DNA of 64,000 nucleotides from JBFMFB01 sp040752115 (GCA_040752115.1 JBFMFB010000002.1:62001-126000); one strand, 5' to 3'. Positions 8,996-17,535 are shown, counted from the stretch's first letter. Translations and numbers: made by a program. Notes: generated by a model not told the origin, from the letters alone.

Positions 8996-10354
8996 TCAGG
9001 CCGCCTTAAGTTCCCGCAAGGCGGCCAGCAGTTTGTCATGGATGCCGCCGAAGCTGCCGTTGCTCATCACCAGGATATGGTCGCCTTTCCCCGCTTCGCG
9101 GGCGACGGCGTCTACCAGATCGGGCAGCACGTCGAACGCAGCGGCCTTTGCCCCGAGGGGGGAGAGCACCGCGCCGACATCCCAGCCCAGGTTGGTGGTG
9201 TAGCAGAACACCCGGTCGGCGGCCTCGAGGCTTGCGGCCAAGCGGTCTTTCATCACGCCCATGCGCATGGTGTTGGAGCGCGGTTCGAACACCGCCAGGA
9301 TGCGCCCGGCTCCGACCTTGCGGCGCAGTCCTTCGAGGGTGGTGCGGATCGCGGTAGGGTGGTGGGCAAAGTCGTCGTAGACCGTCACGCCGTTTTCGAT
9401 GCCGCGCACTTCCATGCGGCGCTTGACGTTGACGAATTGCGACAGCGCTTCGATGCCCGCCGCCGTCGGCACACCGGCATGCCGGGCAGCGGCGAGCGCG
9501 GCGAGCGCGTTCAGGCGATTGTGCTCGCCGAGCAGCGTCCAGCGGACTGTGCCCTGGGATTCGCCGTTGAAGGCGACTTCGAAGCTGCCGTCCTCAGCCG
9601 CTTCCGCTGCCGCCCAGCCGTCTTTCCCGCCAAAATGCTCGACCGGCGTCCAGCAGCCGCGTTTGAGCACCCACGCAATGCTTTCCTCGCGGCCGTTGGC
9701 GACGATCAGGCCGCTGCCGGGAACGGTGCGCACCAGGTGATGAAACTGGGTTTCGATCGCGGCAAGATCGGGAAAGATGTCCGCGTGGTCGAATTCGAGA
9801 TTGTTGAGAATCACAGTGCGCGGCCGGTAGTGGACGAACTTGGAGCGTTTGTCGAAGAACGCGGTGTCGTATTCGTCCGCTTCCACCACGAAAAAAGGCG
9901 AGTCGGTGAGGCGCGCCGAAACGCCGAAATTTTGCGGCACACCGCCGATCAGAAAGCCTGGGTTGAGCCCGCCGTATTCCAGTATCCACGCCAGCATCGA
10001 GGAAGTCGTGGTCTTGCCGTGAGTGCCGGCGACGGCGAGCACCCATTTGCCGTACAGCACATTTTCTGCAAGCCATTGCGGGCCGGAAACATAGGGTAAG
10101 CCGCGATTGAGGATTTCTTCCATCAGCGGATTGCCGCGGGAAACCACGTTGCCGACTACATACACATCCGGCTCGAGCTCGACCTGATCCGGGTCGAATC
10201 CTTCGATCAGACGGATGCCCTGGGCCTCCAGCTGTGTGCTCATGGGAGGATAGACATTGGCGTCGCAGCCGGTCACAGTGTGACCGGCCTGCTTCGCGAT
10301 GGCTGCGATACCTCCCATGAAGGTGCCGCATATGCCGAGAATGTGAAGATGCAC
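8996..10354 (-). CDS. mpl: UDP-N-acetylmuramate:L-alanyl-gamma-D-glutamyl-meso-diaminopimelate ligase
   Basis: Mpl recycles the murein tripeptide by ligating it to UDP-MurNAc in the cytoplasm. The 452-residue protein has the Mur ligase plan. The N-terminal UDP-binding part is MHLHILGICGTFMGGIAAIAKQAGHTVTGCD. The ATP P-loop is GTHGKTTTSSM, and the central motif FVVEADEYDTAFFDKRSKF with YRPRTVILNNLEFDHADIF is diagnostic of Mpl rather than MurC. The C-terminal domain includes VYDDFAHHPTAI. It is followed on its strand by the 8854-8951 repeat and then the exonuclease. Confidence 0.95.
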   Translation of the reverse strand: MHLHILGICGTFMGGIAAIAKQAGHTVTGCDANVYPPMSTQLEAQGIRLIEGFDPDQVELEPDVYVVGNVVSRGNPLMEEILNRGLPYVSGPQWLAENVLYGKWVLAVAGTHGKTTTSSMLAWILEYGGLNPGFLIGGVPQNFGVSARLTDSPFFVVEADEYDTAFFDKRSKFVHYRPRTVILNNLEFDHADIFPDLAAIETQFHHLVRTVPGSGLIVANGREESIAWVLKRGCWTPVEHFGGKDGWAAAEAAEDGSFEVAFNGESQGTVRWTLLGEHNRLNALAALAAARHAGVPTAAGIEALSQFVNVKRRMEVRGIENGVTVYDDFAHHPTAIRTTLEGLRRKVGAGRILAVFEPRSNTMRMGVMKDRLAASLEAADRVFCYTTNLGWDVGAVLSPLGAKAAAFDVLPDLVDAVAREAGKGDHILVMSNGSFGGIHDKLLAALRELKAA

Positions 10355-10370
10355 AGCTTTACTTCAGAGG

Positions 10371-10399
10371 TCTGGCAACTCCCTCGGGGAGCTGCCAGA
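10371..10399. terminator. Strong hairpin downstream of the carbonic anhydrase gene
   Basis: TCTGGCAACTCCC (10371-10383) pairs with GGGAGCTGCCAGA (10387-10399) with a single mismatch and a 3-nt loop, in the 52-bp gap between mpl and the carbonic anhydrase gene. No T-run follows on the minus strand, so it may stabilise the 3' end or act with Rho rather than as a classical intrinsic terminator. Confidence 0.45.
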
Positions 10400-10406
10400 G
10401 ACGCCC

Positions 10407-11108
10407 TTATTTCATCGACAGCAGCGGCGACTGCTTGATCTTTGCCGCATCGGTTTCGCCGTTGAGGTTGGTGATCACCAGCTTGCCGTAGCCCTGCTTG
10501 AGATCGTTGCGGAAGTCGTACACTGCGCCAACCACAGTCAGCTTGCCTTCCTTGACCTCGGCGGCGAATTTCTTCAGGGCGTACTCGACCTGGTTGTTGA
10601 CATTGGTTTTTACGCCTTCCATGTTCTCGACGCCTTTGCCGATCTTGATCGTATCCAGTTCGCGCTTGATCGGGGTGGACAGGCTGGAATAATCGCCGGA
10701 AGCGGCCTTGATGGCGCCGCAGGCGGAATGGCCAATGACGATCAGCAGCGGCGTGTGCAGGTGATGCACGCCGTACTCCACCGAGCCTTCGGCGGTAGCG
10801 ATCTGGTTGCCGATGTCGCGCACCATGAACAGGTCGCTGTCCGGCGTCTTGTCGAGCGCATGGGTATGCACGCGGGAGTCGGAGCAGGTTACCACGGTTG
10901 CGCGCGGACGCTGGCCTTCGGTGAACGCCTTGAAATATTCGGCCTTGTGCCCTTTGACGAACGCCTCGTTGTCTTTCAGCAGATTCTTGACGATGCCCTT
11001 GACCTGGGCCATCTCGTCATGGTGCTCGTGGTCATGGGAAGAAGCCACCGCCGACTGGGCAAAAGCCAGACCCAAGGCCATTCCTGTTGCAACAAACAGT
11101 TTACGCAT
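10407..11108 (-). CDS. Beta-class carbonic anhydrase with signal peptide
   Basis: A 233-residue protein that interconverts CO2 and bicarbonate. Residues 1-22 form a secretion signal (MRKLFVATGMALGLAFAQSAVA), so the enzyme should be periplasmic. The mature N-terminus is histidine-rich (SHDHEHHDE). The zinc site is complete: C75 with D77 and R79 in VVTCSDSRV, and H127 with C130 in GHSACGAI. The gene is monocistronic and divergent from the AAA+/oxidase operon across a 213-bp gap. An exported beta-CA fits a CO2-fixing or bicarbonate-dependent lifestyle. Confidence in the class is high; the physiological role is inferred. Confidence 0.93.
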   Translation of the reverse strand: MRKLFVATGMALGLAFAQSAVASSHDHEHHDEMAQVKGIVKNLLKDNEAFVKGHKAEYFKAFTEGQRPRATVVTCSDSRVHTHALDKTPDSDLFMVRDIGNQIATAEGSVEYGVHHLHTPLLIVIGHSACGAIKAASGDYSSLSTPIKRELDTIKIGKGVENMEGVKTNVNNQVEYALKKFAAEVKEGKLTVVGAVYDFRNDLKQGYGKLVITNLNGETDAAKIKQSPLLSMK

Positions 11109-11321
11109 CGCTATTTCACCCCTTTGCAGTCAAAGTTGGAGACAAAAAAACAACAACCGAAACAACAAACATTCTAACACAGCCGCTGGTGGCGCTCACG
11201 AGTCAACCCGATGGGCCAGAACTTTTTGCGGGCCGCGCCTTTCAAATCTACGGGGTCAAGATTATTCGCGCCTTGCCGATAACACGAATAAGGCATTGGT
11301 CTTTCGGGAGAGGAGGCTATC

Positions 11322-12287
11322 ATGGCAACCGCATATCAAATCCCCATCGCCGGTTTCAAAGCCATTTACAGTGTTGCCGATGTCGATCGCGCCCTGGAGG
11401 AAGCCGGGCCATCGAAAAACGAAACGCTGAAATCTCTCTACCAGAAAATGCGGAAAACCGGCGGGGTGCGCTACATCGTCAAGCCTTCCTCGACCGAAGG
11501 TATAGACTCCCTGTACGACGCCTCGCCGAATTTCAGGGCGGTGATCGACGATCTCAGGAAGCACATGACGCTGGCGATTTCCGGCAACGAACCGATGAAT
11601 TTCACGCCGATCCTGCTGCTGGGCGAGCCGGGATTGGGGAAAACCCACTTCGCCAAGAGCGTGGCGAAGGTGTTGGGGACGGCTTTCGAATTCGTCTCGA
11701 TGAGCTCGCTTACGGCGGGGTGGATCCTGTCGGGTGCGTCCCCGCAGTGGATGAACGCCAAGCCGGGCAAGGTCGCCCAGTCGCTGGTGGAGGGCGAATT
11801 CGCCAATCCCCTGATCGCGCTGGACGAAGTGGACAAATGCGGCGGCGATTCCCGCTACGATCCGATGGGCGCCCTCTACAGCCTGCTGGAAAAGGAAACC
11901 GCGGTTCATTTCAAGGACGAATTCATCGACATCGACATGGACGCCAGCAACATCATGTGGATGGCTACTGCCAACGACGAAAGCCGCATCCCCGAACCGA
12001 TCCTGAACCGCATGAACGTCTATACCATTGAACGGCCGGACTTCGAGGGTTCCCTGAAAATCGCCCGATCGGTTTATCGGGGCATTCTGGGTGAACACAA
12101 TTGGGGTTTCCCGCCGGAGCCGAGTGAGGAGGTGCTCGCCAAGCTGGCCGAAGTGCCGCCGCGCGACATGCGCAAGCTGTTGATCGACGCTTTCGGCAAC
12201 GCCAAACTCGACCAGCGGGATCATCTGCTGCCGAAGGATCTGGATACGGAAAGACTGAGCAGAAAGAAGAACAAGATCGGGTTTTAA
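11322..12287 (+). CDS. AAA+ ATPase, Lon-like ATPase domain without protease
   Basis: A 321-residue protein with Walker A GEPGLGKT (residues 101-108), Walker B LIALDEVDK (D168, E169), a sensor-1 stretch IMWMATANDESRIPEPILNRM, and the C-terminal small domain with sensor-2-like PPRDMRKLLIDAFGNAKL. The ATPase core resembles the Lon AAA+ module, but there is no Ser-Lys protease domain. The gene lies 54 bp upstream of the fused cbb3 oxidase on the same strand. It may therefore be an assembly or remodelling factor for that complex, though this is inferred only from position. The ATG at 11322 follows GAGAGGAGG. Confidence 0.8.
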   Translation: MATAYQIPIAGFKAIYSVADVDRALEEAGPSKNETLKSLYQKMRKTGGVRYIVKPSSTEGIDSLYDASPNFRAVIDDLRKHMTLAISGNEPMNFTPILLLGEPGLGKTHFAKSVAKVLGTAFEFVSMSSLTAGWILSGASPQWMNAKPGKVAQSLVEGEFANPLIALDEVDKCGGDSRYDPMGALYSLLEKETAVHFKDEFIDIDMDASNIMWMATANDESRIPEPILNRMNVYTIERPDFEGSLKIARSVYRGILGEHNWGFPPEPSEEVLAKLAEVPPRDMRKLLIDAFGNAKLDQRDHLLPKDLDTERLSRKKNKIGF

Positions 12288-12341
12288 CGGCTCGACAAAA
12301 AAACCAACCCAGGGAGGGCATCCATAACAGGAGGCCCGCGA

Positions 12342-15179
12342 ATGGCAGCATCCGAGCTGGTCAACAAATCCCTGGTCAAGGCTTGGCTGTGGTGGTCGCT
12401 CGTGTGGATCACCCTCTTTCCCCTGGTCGGGCTGCTCATTTCGATCAAGTTCCACATCCCCGGATTTCTCGGCGACATCCCCTGGCTCACCTACGGCCGC
12501 GTGCGGCCGGTGCACGTCAATGGCGTGATATTCGGCGCCTTCTCCACGCCCTTTCTCGGCTTGCTTTACTACCTGGTTCCCCGGCTGTGCGGCCGGCCGA
12601 TGGCCAAGGAGAACTGGGGCTGGTGGCAGCTCGCCGTCTGGAATCTGTTCGTGATCGCAGGCTCGATTTCGCTGCTGGCAGGCTGGAACCTTGGCTTCGA
12701 GGCAGGCGAATTTCAGTGGCCGTTCAACATCCTGCGCTGGGCCGTGCTGGCGGCGCTCGGCGGCCAGGTGATGGTGACCATTCTGCGGCGCCGCGAACGG
12801 GGCTTTTACGTCGCGCTGTGGTACGTCATCGCCGCACTGGTGTGGACGCTGATGAACCTGATCCTGGGCAATGCGGTGCTGCCCTACGTGCCGATGTCCG
12901 GCATCAGCAATGCCGCGCTGCACGGGCTGTATATCCACTACGTGGTGGGACTGTGGATCACCCCGGCGGGGTTGGCGCTGATGTATTACTTCCTGCCGCT
13001 CGCCGTCAACAATCCGCTGTTCAGCCACCGTCTGTCGCTGCTGGGCTTCTGGTCGCTGGCGCTGTTCTATCCCTTCGTCGGCACCCACCATTACATCTAC
13101 AGCCCGATTCCCTTCCATACCCAGACGCTCGCCATCGTCACCAGCATGCTGCTGATCATCCCGGTGTGGACGGTGACGGCGAACTTCTACGGCACGGCGA
13201 TGGGACGTTGGGGCCGGACAGCGGGCGGCAGCGATGGAGACAGCTACGGCGCCAAATTTCTGCTGCTCGGCGCGCTGTACTATGTGCTGGGCTGCTTCCA
13301 GGGATCGGTGGAGTCGCTGCGGCGCATGCAGGAACTCACTCATTTCAACGACTTCGTCATTTCCCATTCTCATTTCACCATTTTCGGCACCTTCATCATC
13401 TGGGTTTCGGGCGCAATGTATTTCGTCTGGCCCCGTGTCACCGGCCGGCAGCTCTGGAGCGCCCGCTTGGCCAGCTGGCACTTGTGGCTCACCATCAGCG
13501 GGGCGAGCGTGATGTTCCTCGGCCTTGCCGCCCAGGGATTTGTCCAGGGGGGAATGCTGGAATACGGCGCCAATTTCGTGGATACCGTGAAGGAAATGAT
13601 GCCGTGGTGGGAAATACGGACCCTCGCCGGGGCGACCATGGACATCGGTCTGGCGCTGATGGCCGTCAACCTCGTCCAGAGCGCCCGTTTTGGCAAGCCT
13701 TTCGAGGAGCCTGTCTACGCTGTGGGCCTTTCCGAGGGCCGGCCGGCGGGCGAGGCGATCAGAGGCTGGCTGTCCGGGCCGTCGGCGGTCGCCGTCATTG
13801 CCGGCATCGCGTTTTTCGCCGCGGCGGTGCTGATCCAGGGCATCATGCCTTCGCTCATGCCGGAAACCAGCAAGGCGGAAGTCGTGGATGCGGCCACCGG
13901 CAAGGCGATCGCCGTGGCAGGCTACACGCCGCTGGAACAGCATGGTCGCGAAGTGTATATCCGCGAAGGATGCTGGTACTGCCACTCGCAGTATGTCCGG
14001 CCGGCGACCGGCGAGGCATTTCGCTGGGGGCCGGTGTCGCAGGCGGGGGAATACGCCTTCGACCAGCCGCATCTCCTGAGCACCCGCCGCACGGGACCGG
14101 ATCTGACGCGCGTCGGGCGCAAGGTTGATGACGGCTGGCATGCGGCGCATTACTGGAATCCGCGCGATGTGGTGCCGGATTCGATCATGCCGCGCTTCCC
14201 CTGGCTGTTCGAACCGGCCAAGAAGGGCGAACCGCCCCGCCTTAACACCGATGGCAAGGCGCTGGTTGCCTATGTTCAGCGCCTTGGCACCAGCATCGGT
14301 GACTGGCGCGAGATTTTCGTTTCGACCAGGCTGGATGAAGGCGCCGCGCTGCGGGCGGGCGACACTTTGCGCCAGAAGGAGCTGCTGCCTCTGGGCAGGC
14401 AAACTTACACGCGGCGCTGCGCCGGCTGTCACGGCGAGAAGGGCGACGGCAACGGACCGTCGGCGCGCTTCCTCGACCCGAGGCCAAGGGACTTCACCAG
14501 CGGCATTTTCAAGTTCCATTCCACCCCGATCCCCAACGCCCTGCCCACCGACCAGGACTTGTTCCTGACCGTCACCCACGGTCTGTGGGGCACTGCCATG
14601 CCGCCCTGGTACGACATCTCGGCCGAGGAACGGCTGGCGGTGGTTCGGTACCTCAAAACCTTCTCCGACCGGTGGCAAAAGGAGGAGCCGGGCGAGCCCC
14701 TCGCCGTGGCACCGGAGCCGCCGGTCAGCGCGGCTTCGCTGAAAGCCGGCGCCGAGCGTTTCGCGGAAAGTTGCGCGGTATGCCACGGCAACGAAGGCAG
14801 GGGCGACGGGCTGGCCGCCGCAGGACTGGCCGACACCTGGGGGCATCCTGCGCGACCAGCCAACTTCACCCTGCCGGCCGGCGCCCCTGGCGGCGTCAAG
14901 CTCGGCCATGACGGCCGGCATCTGTTCAAGACCATCATGAGCGGCGTCGGTGGAACGCCGATGCCGTCTTTCGCCGCCTCGTTCACGCCGGAGCAGCTAT
15001 GGGACATCGTGCATTACGTCCAGTCGCTGCGCGTGGCGGCGCACCTGCAGGAATTGCAAAAGGCCGGGCTCAAGGACGGCGACGCTGCGGCAGCACGGCG
15101 GGAGCTGTGGGCGGCGCTCTCCGAGGCGGCCAGCCGGGGCAGGATAGACCGGCAAATCACAGAAAGGCGGCAGCCATGA
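12342..15179 (+). CDS. Fused cbb3-type cytochrome c oxidase, CcoN-CcoO-diheme (CcoP-like) in one chain
   Basis: A 945-residue terminal oxidase. Residues 1-450 are the CcoN-like heme-copper core. Candidate heme and CuB histidines are H58 (RVRPVHVNG), H199, H249-H250 (VGTHHYIY), H342 and H344 (SHSHF), with Y243 in the helix that carries the catalytic tyrosine in cbb3 enzymes. After one further helix, residues 530-660 are CcoO-like with heme motif CWYCHSQ (544-550) and axial Met in SIMPRF. Two more c-type heme domains follow, CAGCH (693-697) with TAMPPW and CAVCH (811-815) with TPMPSF. In classical operons these are three proteins. RBS AGGAGG sits at 12328-12333. The stop overlaps the next start (ATGA). 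Confidence 0.92.
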   Translation: MAASELVNKSLVKAWLWWSLVWITLFPLVGLLISIKFHIPGFLGDIPWLTYGRVRPVHVNGVIFGAFSTPFLGLLYYLVPRLCGRPMAKENWGWWQLAVWNLFVIAGSISLLAGWNLGFEAGEFQWPFNILRWAVLAALGGQVMVTILRRRERGFYVALWYVIAALVWTLMNLILGNAVLPYVPMSGISNAALHGLYIHYVVGLWITPAGLALMYYFLPLAVNNPLFSHRLSLLGFWSLALFYPFVGTHHYIYSPIPFHTQTLAIVTSMLLIIPVWTVTANFYGTAMGRWGRTAGGSDGDSYGAKFLLLGALYYVLGCFQGSVESLRRMQELTHFNDFVISHSHFTIFGTFIIWVSGAMYFVWPRVTGRQLWSARLASWHLWLTISGASVMFLGLAAQGFVQGGMLEYGANFVDTVKEMMPWWEIRTLAGATMDIGLALMAVNLVQSARFGKPFEEPVYAVGLSEGRPAGEAIRGWLSGPSAVAVIAGIAFFAAAVLIQGIMPSLMPETSKAEVVDAATGKAIAVAGYTPLEQHGREVYIREGCWYCHSQYVRPATGEAFRWGPVSQAGEYAFDQPHLLSTRRTGPDLTRVGRKVDDGWHAAHYWNPRDVVPDSIMPRFPWLFEPAKKGEPPRLNTDGKALVAYVQRLGTSIGDWREIFVSTRLDEGAALRAGDTLRQKELLPLGRQTYTRRCAGCHGEKGDGNGPSARFLDPRPRDFTSGIFKFHSTPIPNALPTDQDLFLTVTHGLWGTAMPPWYDISAEERLAVVRYLKTFSDRWQKEEPGEPLAVAPEPPVSAASLKAGAERFAESCAVCHGNEGRGDGLAAAGLADTWGHPARPANFTLPAGAPGGVKLGHDGRHLFKTIMSGVGGTPMPSFAASFTPEQLWDIVHYVQSLRVAAHLQELQKAGLKDGDAAAARRELWAALSEAASRGRIDRQITERRQP

Positions 15180-15361
15180 CACCAGAAGACGAGAGGCAGG
15201 AAAGCGAAGCGGGCGAGCCGCAAAAAGATACCTATGTCTACGGCGAGACCGGCATCGAGGAAAGGCGCGGTGCCATCCCGTCATGGCTGATTGCGGTTGC
15301 CGTCGGCCTGATTGCCTGGGCGATCTATTACGCCGTTACCTACTGGTCGCCGCCCCCCTGA
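15176..15361 (+). CDS. CcoQ/FixQ-like small membrane subunit
   Basis: A 61-residue protein whose ATG overlaps the stop of the fused oxidase by four bases, so it is translationally coupled. A charged N-terminal half (DERQESEAGEPQKDTYVYGE) is followed by one transmembrane helix, SWLIAVAVGLIAWAIYYAVT (about residues 36-55). Size, topology and position match the small CcoQ-type subunit that stabilises cbb3 oxidases. Sequence identity in such short proteins is weak evidence, so the call leans on context. Confidence 0.72.
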   Translation: MTPEDERQESEAGEPQKDTYVYGETGIEERRGAIPSWLIAVAVGLIAWAIYYAVTYWSPPP

Positions 15362-15386
15362 TTCCTGCATGCGAAGGAGACCCACC

Positions 15387-16001
15387 ATGAAAGAAATCCT
15401 CCCCGGCGTCTATCACTGGACCACTTTCCACGAAGGCATCCAGGCGCGAGTGCACTCCTGCTACGTCGCCGCCAGCGACCCCGCGGTGCTGATCGATCCC
15501 CGCGTCCCGGCCGAAGGGCTGGATTGGTTCGCGGCACACACGCCGCCCGCGCACGCCTACCTGACCAACCGCCATCATTATCGCCACAGCGGACGGTTTG
15601 CGGAACGCTTCGGTACCCGGGTCTGGTGCCACAAGGACGGCCTGCACGAATTTACCCATGGCGAGAAGGTGCAGCCTTTCATTCATGGCGACGAACTGCC
15701 GGGCGGTATCCTGGCCCTGGAAGTCGGGGCGCTCTGCCCGGAGGAGACGGCGCTGTATATTCCATTAGCCGGAGGAATACTGGCGGTCGGCGACGCCATC
15801 ATCCGCGAGGACGGGAACCTGAGTTTCGTGCCCGACATGCTGATGGGCGACGATCCGGAAGCCGTCAAACGCGGCTTGCGGGCAGCGTTTCTTGCCCATC
15901 TGGAGCGCGATTTCGACCACATGCTGTTCGCCCACGGCAAGCCCTGGATCGGCGGAGCGAAAGCGGGGCTGCGCGAGTTTCTGGAAAGATTAAAGGTTTA
16001 G
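15387..16001 (+). CDS. Metallo-beta-lactamase-fold protein with altered metal motif
   Basis: A 204-residue protein with the layout of the metallo-beta-lactamase superfamily: ILPGVYHWTT at the start, SDPAVLIDPRVP for the second strand, a central GGILAVGDAIIREDG, and near the end HMLFAHGKPW. The usual metal signature THxHxDHxG is replaced by TNRHHYRHSG, which lacks the first histidine and the aspartate. Zn/Fe hydrolase chemistry is therefore doubtful. It follows the oxidase operon by 25 bp with an AAGGAGA ribosome site, so it is likely co-transcribed. Substrate unknown. Confidence 0.7.
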   Translation: MKEILPGVYHWTTFHEGIQARVHSCYVAASDPAVLIDPRVPAEGLDWFAAHTPPAHAYLTNRHHYRHSGRFAERFGTRVWCHKDGLHEFTHGEKVQPFIHGDELPGGILALEVGALCPEETALYIPLAGGILAVGDAIIREDGNLSFVPDMLMGDDPEAVKRGLRAAFLAHLERDFDHMLFAHGKPWIGGAKAGLREFLERLKV

Positions 16002-16028
16002 AGCACTTGGCGCGCAGCGCGGGGGGCG

Positions 16029-16034
16029 TATAAT
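16029..16034 (+). promoter_or_regulatory. Consensus minus-10 box TATAAT upstream of the NrfJ-like gene
   Basis: TATAAT at 16029-16034 lies 61 bp before the ATG at 16096. A GC-rich hairpin, CGCGGGG-CTG-CCCCGCG (16038-16054), follows at the expected transcription start and could structure the 5' leader. No good minus-35 was seen at 17-18 bp. Confidence 0.4.
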
Positions 16035-16095
16035 TTCCGCGGGGCTGCCCCGCGTCATTTCCCGCTCGCCTCGAAATTCTGAAAGGATCGTCCGC

Positions 16096-16455
16096 ATGAA
16101 ATTTCTTCTGCCGCTTGTTGCCTTCCTGCTCATCAGCGCAGCGGCTTGGGGTGCTGCACCGGCGAACCGCCACCCAGCAACGGGCGGCGCGGCCGGCGCG
16201 GCCCTGCCCTACGAAGGCAGGGTGGTCAGTGTGATAGACGTCGGCGGCTATGTCTACCTCGAGGTTTCCGCCGCAAGCCAGACGGCCTGGATTGCGGCGC
16301 CACAAATGGCACAGGTGAAGAAGGGCGACACGATCGAGTTCGGCGAGGGCACGATCATGACCAACTATTACAGCAAGACGCTGAAACGAACCTTCCCGAC
16401 CGTCATGTTCGTCAACAAAGTGGTGGTAAGCAGCGAAACCGGCAAGAAGCACTGA
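16096..16455 (+). CDS. NrfJ-like exported small protein
   Basis: A 119-residue protein with a signal peptide (MKFLLPLVAFLLISAAAWGAA) and a small beta-rich domain: GRVVSVIDVGGYVYLEV, then TAWIAAPQMAQVKKGDTIEF and MTNYYSKTLKRTFPTVMFV. This arrangement matches the short periplasmic proteins annotated NrfJ-like or GW-type beta-barrel proteins in proteobacteria and deltaproteobacterial nrf loci. No nrfA is nearby. Biochemical role unknown. It appears to have its own promoter at about 16029. Confidence 0.65.
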   Translation: MKFLLPLVAFLLISAAAWGAAPANRHPATGGAAGAALPYEGRVVSVIDVGGYVYLEVSAASQTAWIAAPQMAQVKKGDTIEFGEGTIMTNYYSKTLKRTFPTVMFVNKVVVSSETGKKH

Positions 16456-16523
16456 ACTTTAAGAATCTGGCCCCGGATACACCGATATCCGCAACGACGC
16501 ATTTCACCAACTCGGGAAGCGGT

Positions 16524-17342
16524 ATGGCATCCAACGAAACCGATAACATGGCTTTGTTCTGCGACTTCGAAAATATCGCGCTGGGCGTGCGCGATGCCAA
16601 GTATGCCCAGTTCGACATCAAGAAGGTGCTGGAACGCTTGCTGCTGAAAGGCAGCATCGTGGTCAAGAAAGCGTACTGCGACTGGGACCGCTACAAGGAA
16701 TTCAAGGCTCCCATGCACGAAGCCTCGTTCGAGCTGATCGAGATTCCCCACGTGCGGCAATCCGGCAAGAATTCGGCCGACATTCGCATGGTCGTCGACG
16801 CCCTTGATTTGTGTTACACCAAGTCGCATGTGAAAACATTCGTCATCATCAGCGGCGACTCGGATTTCTCTCCCCTGGTCAGCAAGCTGCGGGAAAACAA
16901 CAAAACCGTGATCGGCGTGGGCGTGAAAAACTCGACTTCCGACCTCCTGATCGCCAACTGCGACGATTTCATCTATTACGACGATCTGGTGCGCGAGCAG
17001 GAAACCAAAAAGCGGGCGAAGAAGAAGGCTCCGAGCAAGGCCGCTCCCGCCGCAGCCGGCAAGAGCGCGGTAAAGGGCGAGGATGAAAAAAAACAGGAAG
17101 CGCTCGACCTGATCACTGAAACCATCGAAGCCCTGACGGCCGAGCGCAGCGAAGGCGAGAAAATCTGGGGGTCCATGGTCAAGCAGGCGCTCAAGCGCCG
17201 CCGGCCCGGGTTTAACGAGTCCTACTACGGCTTCCGCACTTTCAGCGACCTGCTGGAAGAAGCTCGGGCGCGGCAGCTCGTCGAACTGGAGCGGGACGAG
17301 AAATCCGGCGGGTATGTCGTCCGGCTTTCCAGCCAGGATTGA
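16524..17342 (+). CDS. NYN-domain RNase-like protein with C-terminal LOTUS/OST-HTH domain
   Basis: A 272-residue protein. Residues 8-155 form a NYN (PIN-like) domain with conserved acidic residues in ALFCDFENIALG, NSADIRMVVDALDL and VIISGDSDFSPLV, the metal-binding arrangement of this nuclease fold. A Lys/Ala-rich linker (KKRAKKKAPSKAAPAAAGK) leads to a C-terminal domain, about 185-268, with IWGSMVKQALKRRRPGFNESYYGFRTFSDLLEEA, characteristic of the OST-HTH/LOTUS RNA-binding domain. The pairing predicts an RNA-directed nuclease or RNA-processing factor. The target is not known. It is the last gene before the MITE at 17389. Confidence 0.87.
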   Translation: MASNETDNMALFCDFENIALGVRDAKYAQFDIKKVLERLLLKGSIVVKKAYCDWDRYKEFKAPMHEASFELIEIPHVRQSGKNSADIRMVVDALDLCYTKSHVKTFVIISGDSDFSPLVSKLRENNKTVIGVGVKNSTSDLLIANCDDFIYYDDLVREQETKKRAKKKAPSKAAPAAAGKSAVKGEDEKKQEALDLITETIEALTAERSEGEKIWGSMVKQALKRRRPGFNESYYGFRTFSDLLEEARARQLVELERDEKSGGYVVRLSSQD

Positions 17343-17384
17343 CGCCCGTTCAGCACAAGCCTTGCTGGTGCCTTCGCTTGCAGT

Positions 17385-17535
17385 CTAAGGAACCTCTGCA
17401 AAAGTTACTGCGCACCCCGATCGCGGTGTCGCGTGCTCGCTCACTCCTCGCCTATCCATTTGATATGTCTCGTCGTTCGCTGCGCGGCTCCTGGCGCTCG
17501 GGGTTGCTCGCGACACTTTTTCAGAGGTTCCCTAA
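17385..17535. mobile_element. 143-bp MITE with 17-bp inverted repeats and CTAA target duplication
   Basis: The left end GGAACCTCTGCAAAAGT (17389-17405) and the reverse complement of the right end (17515-17531) match at 16 of 17 positions. CTAA directly flanks both ends (17385-17388 and 17532-17535), a 4-bp target-site duplication of the YTAR kind used by IS5-family transposases. No transposase is encoded, so the element is non-autonomous. The right-hand copy of the duplication supplies the stop codon of the neighbouring minus-strand gene. Confidence 0.8.

Noticed and set aside
11262..14921. Very long open frame on the minus strand opposite the AAA+ and oxidase genes
   Set aside because: It is antisense to two well-supported genes, is rich in Arg, His and Gln as expected for a GC-rich shadow frame, and has no recognisable domain.
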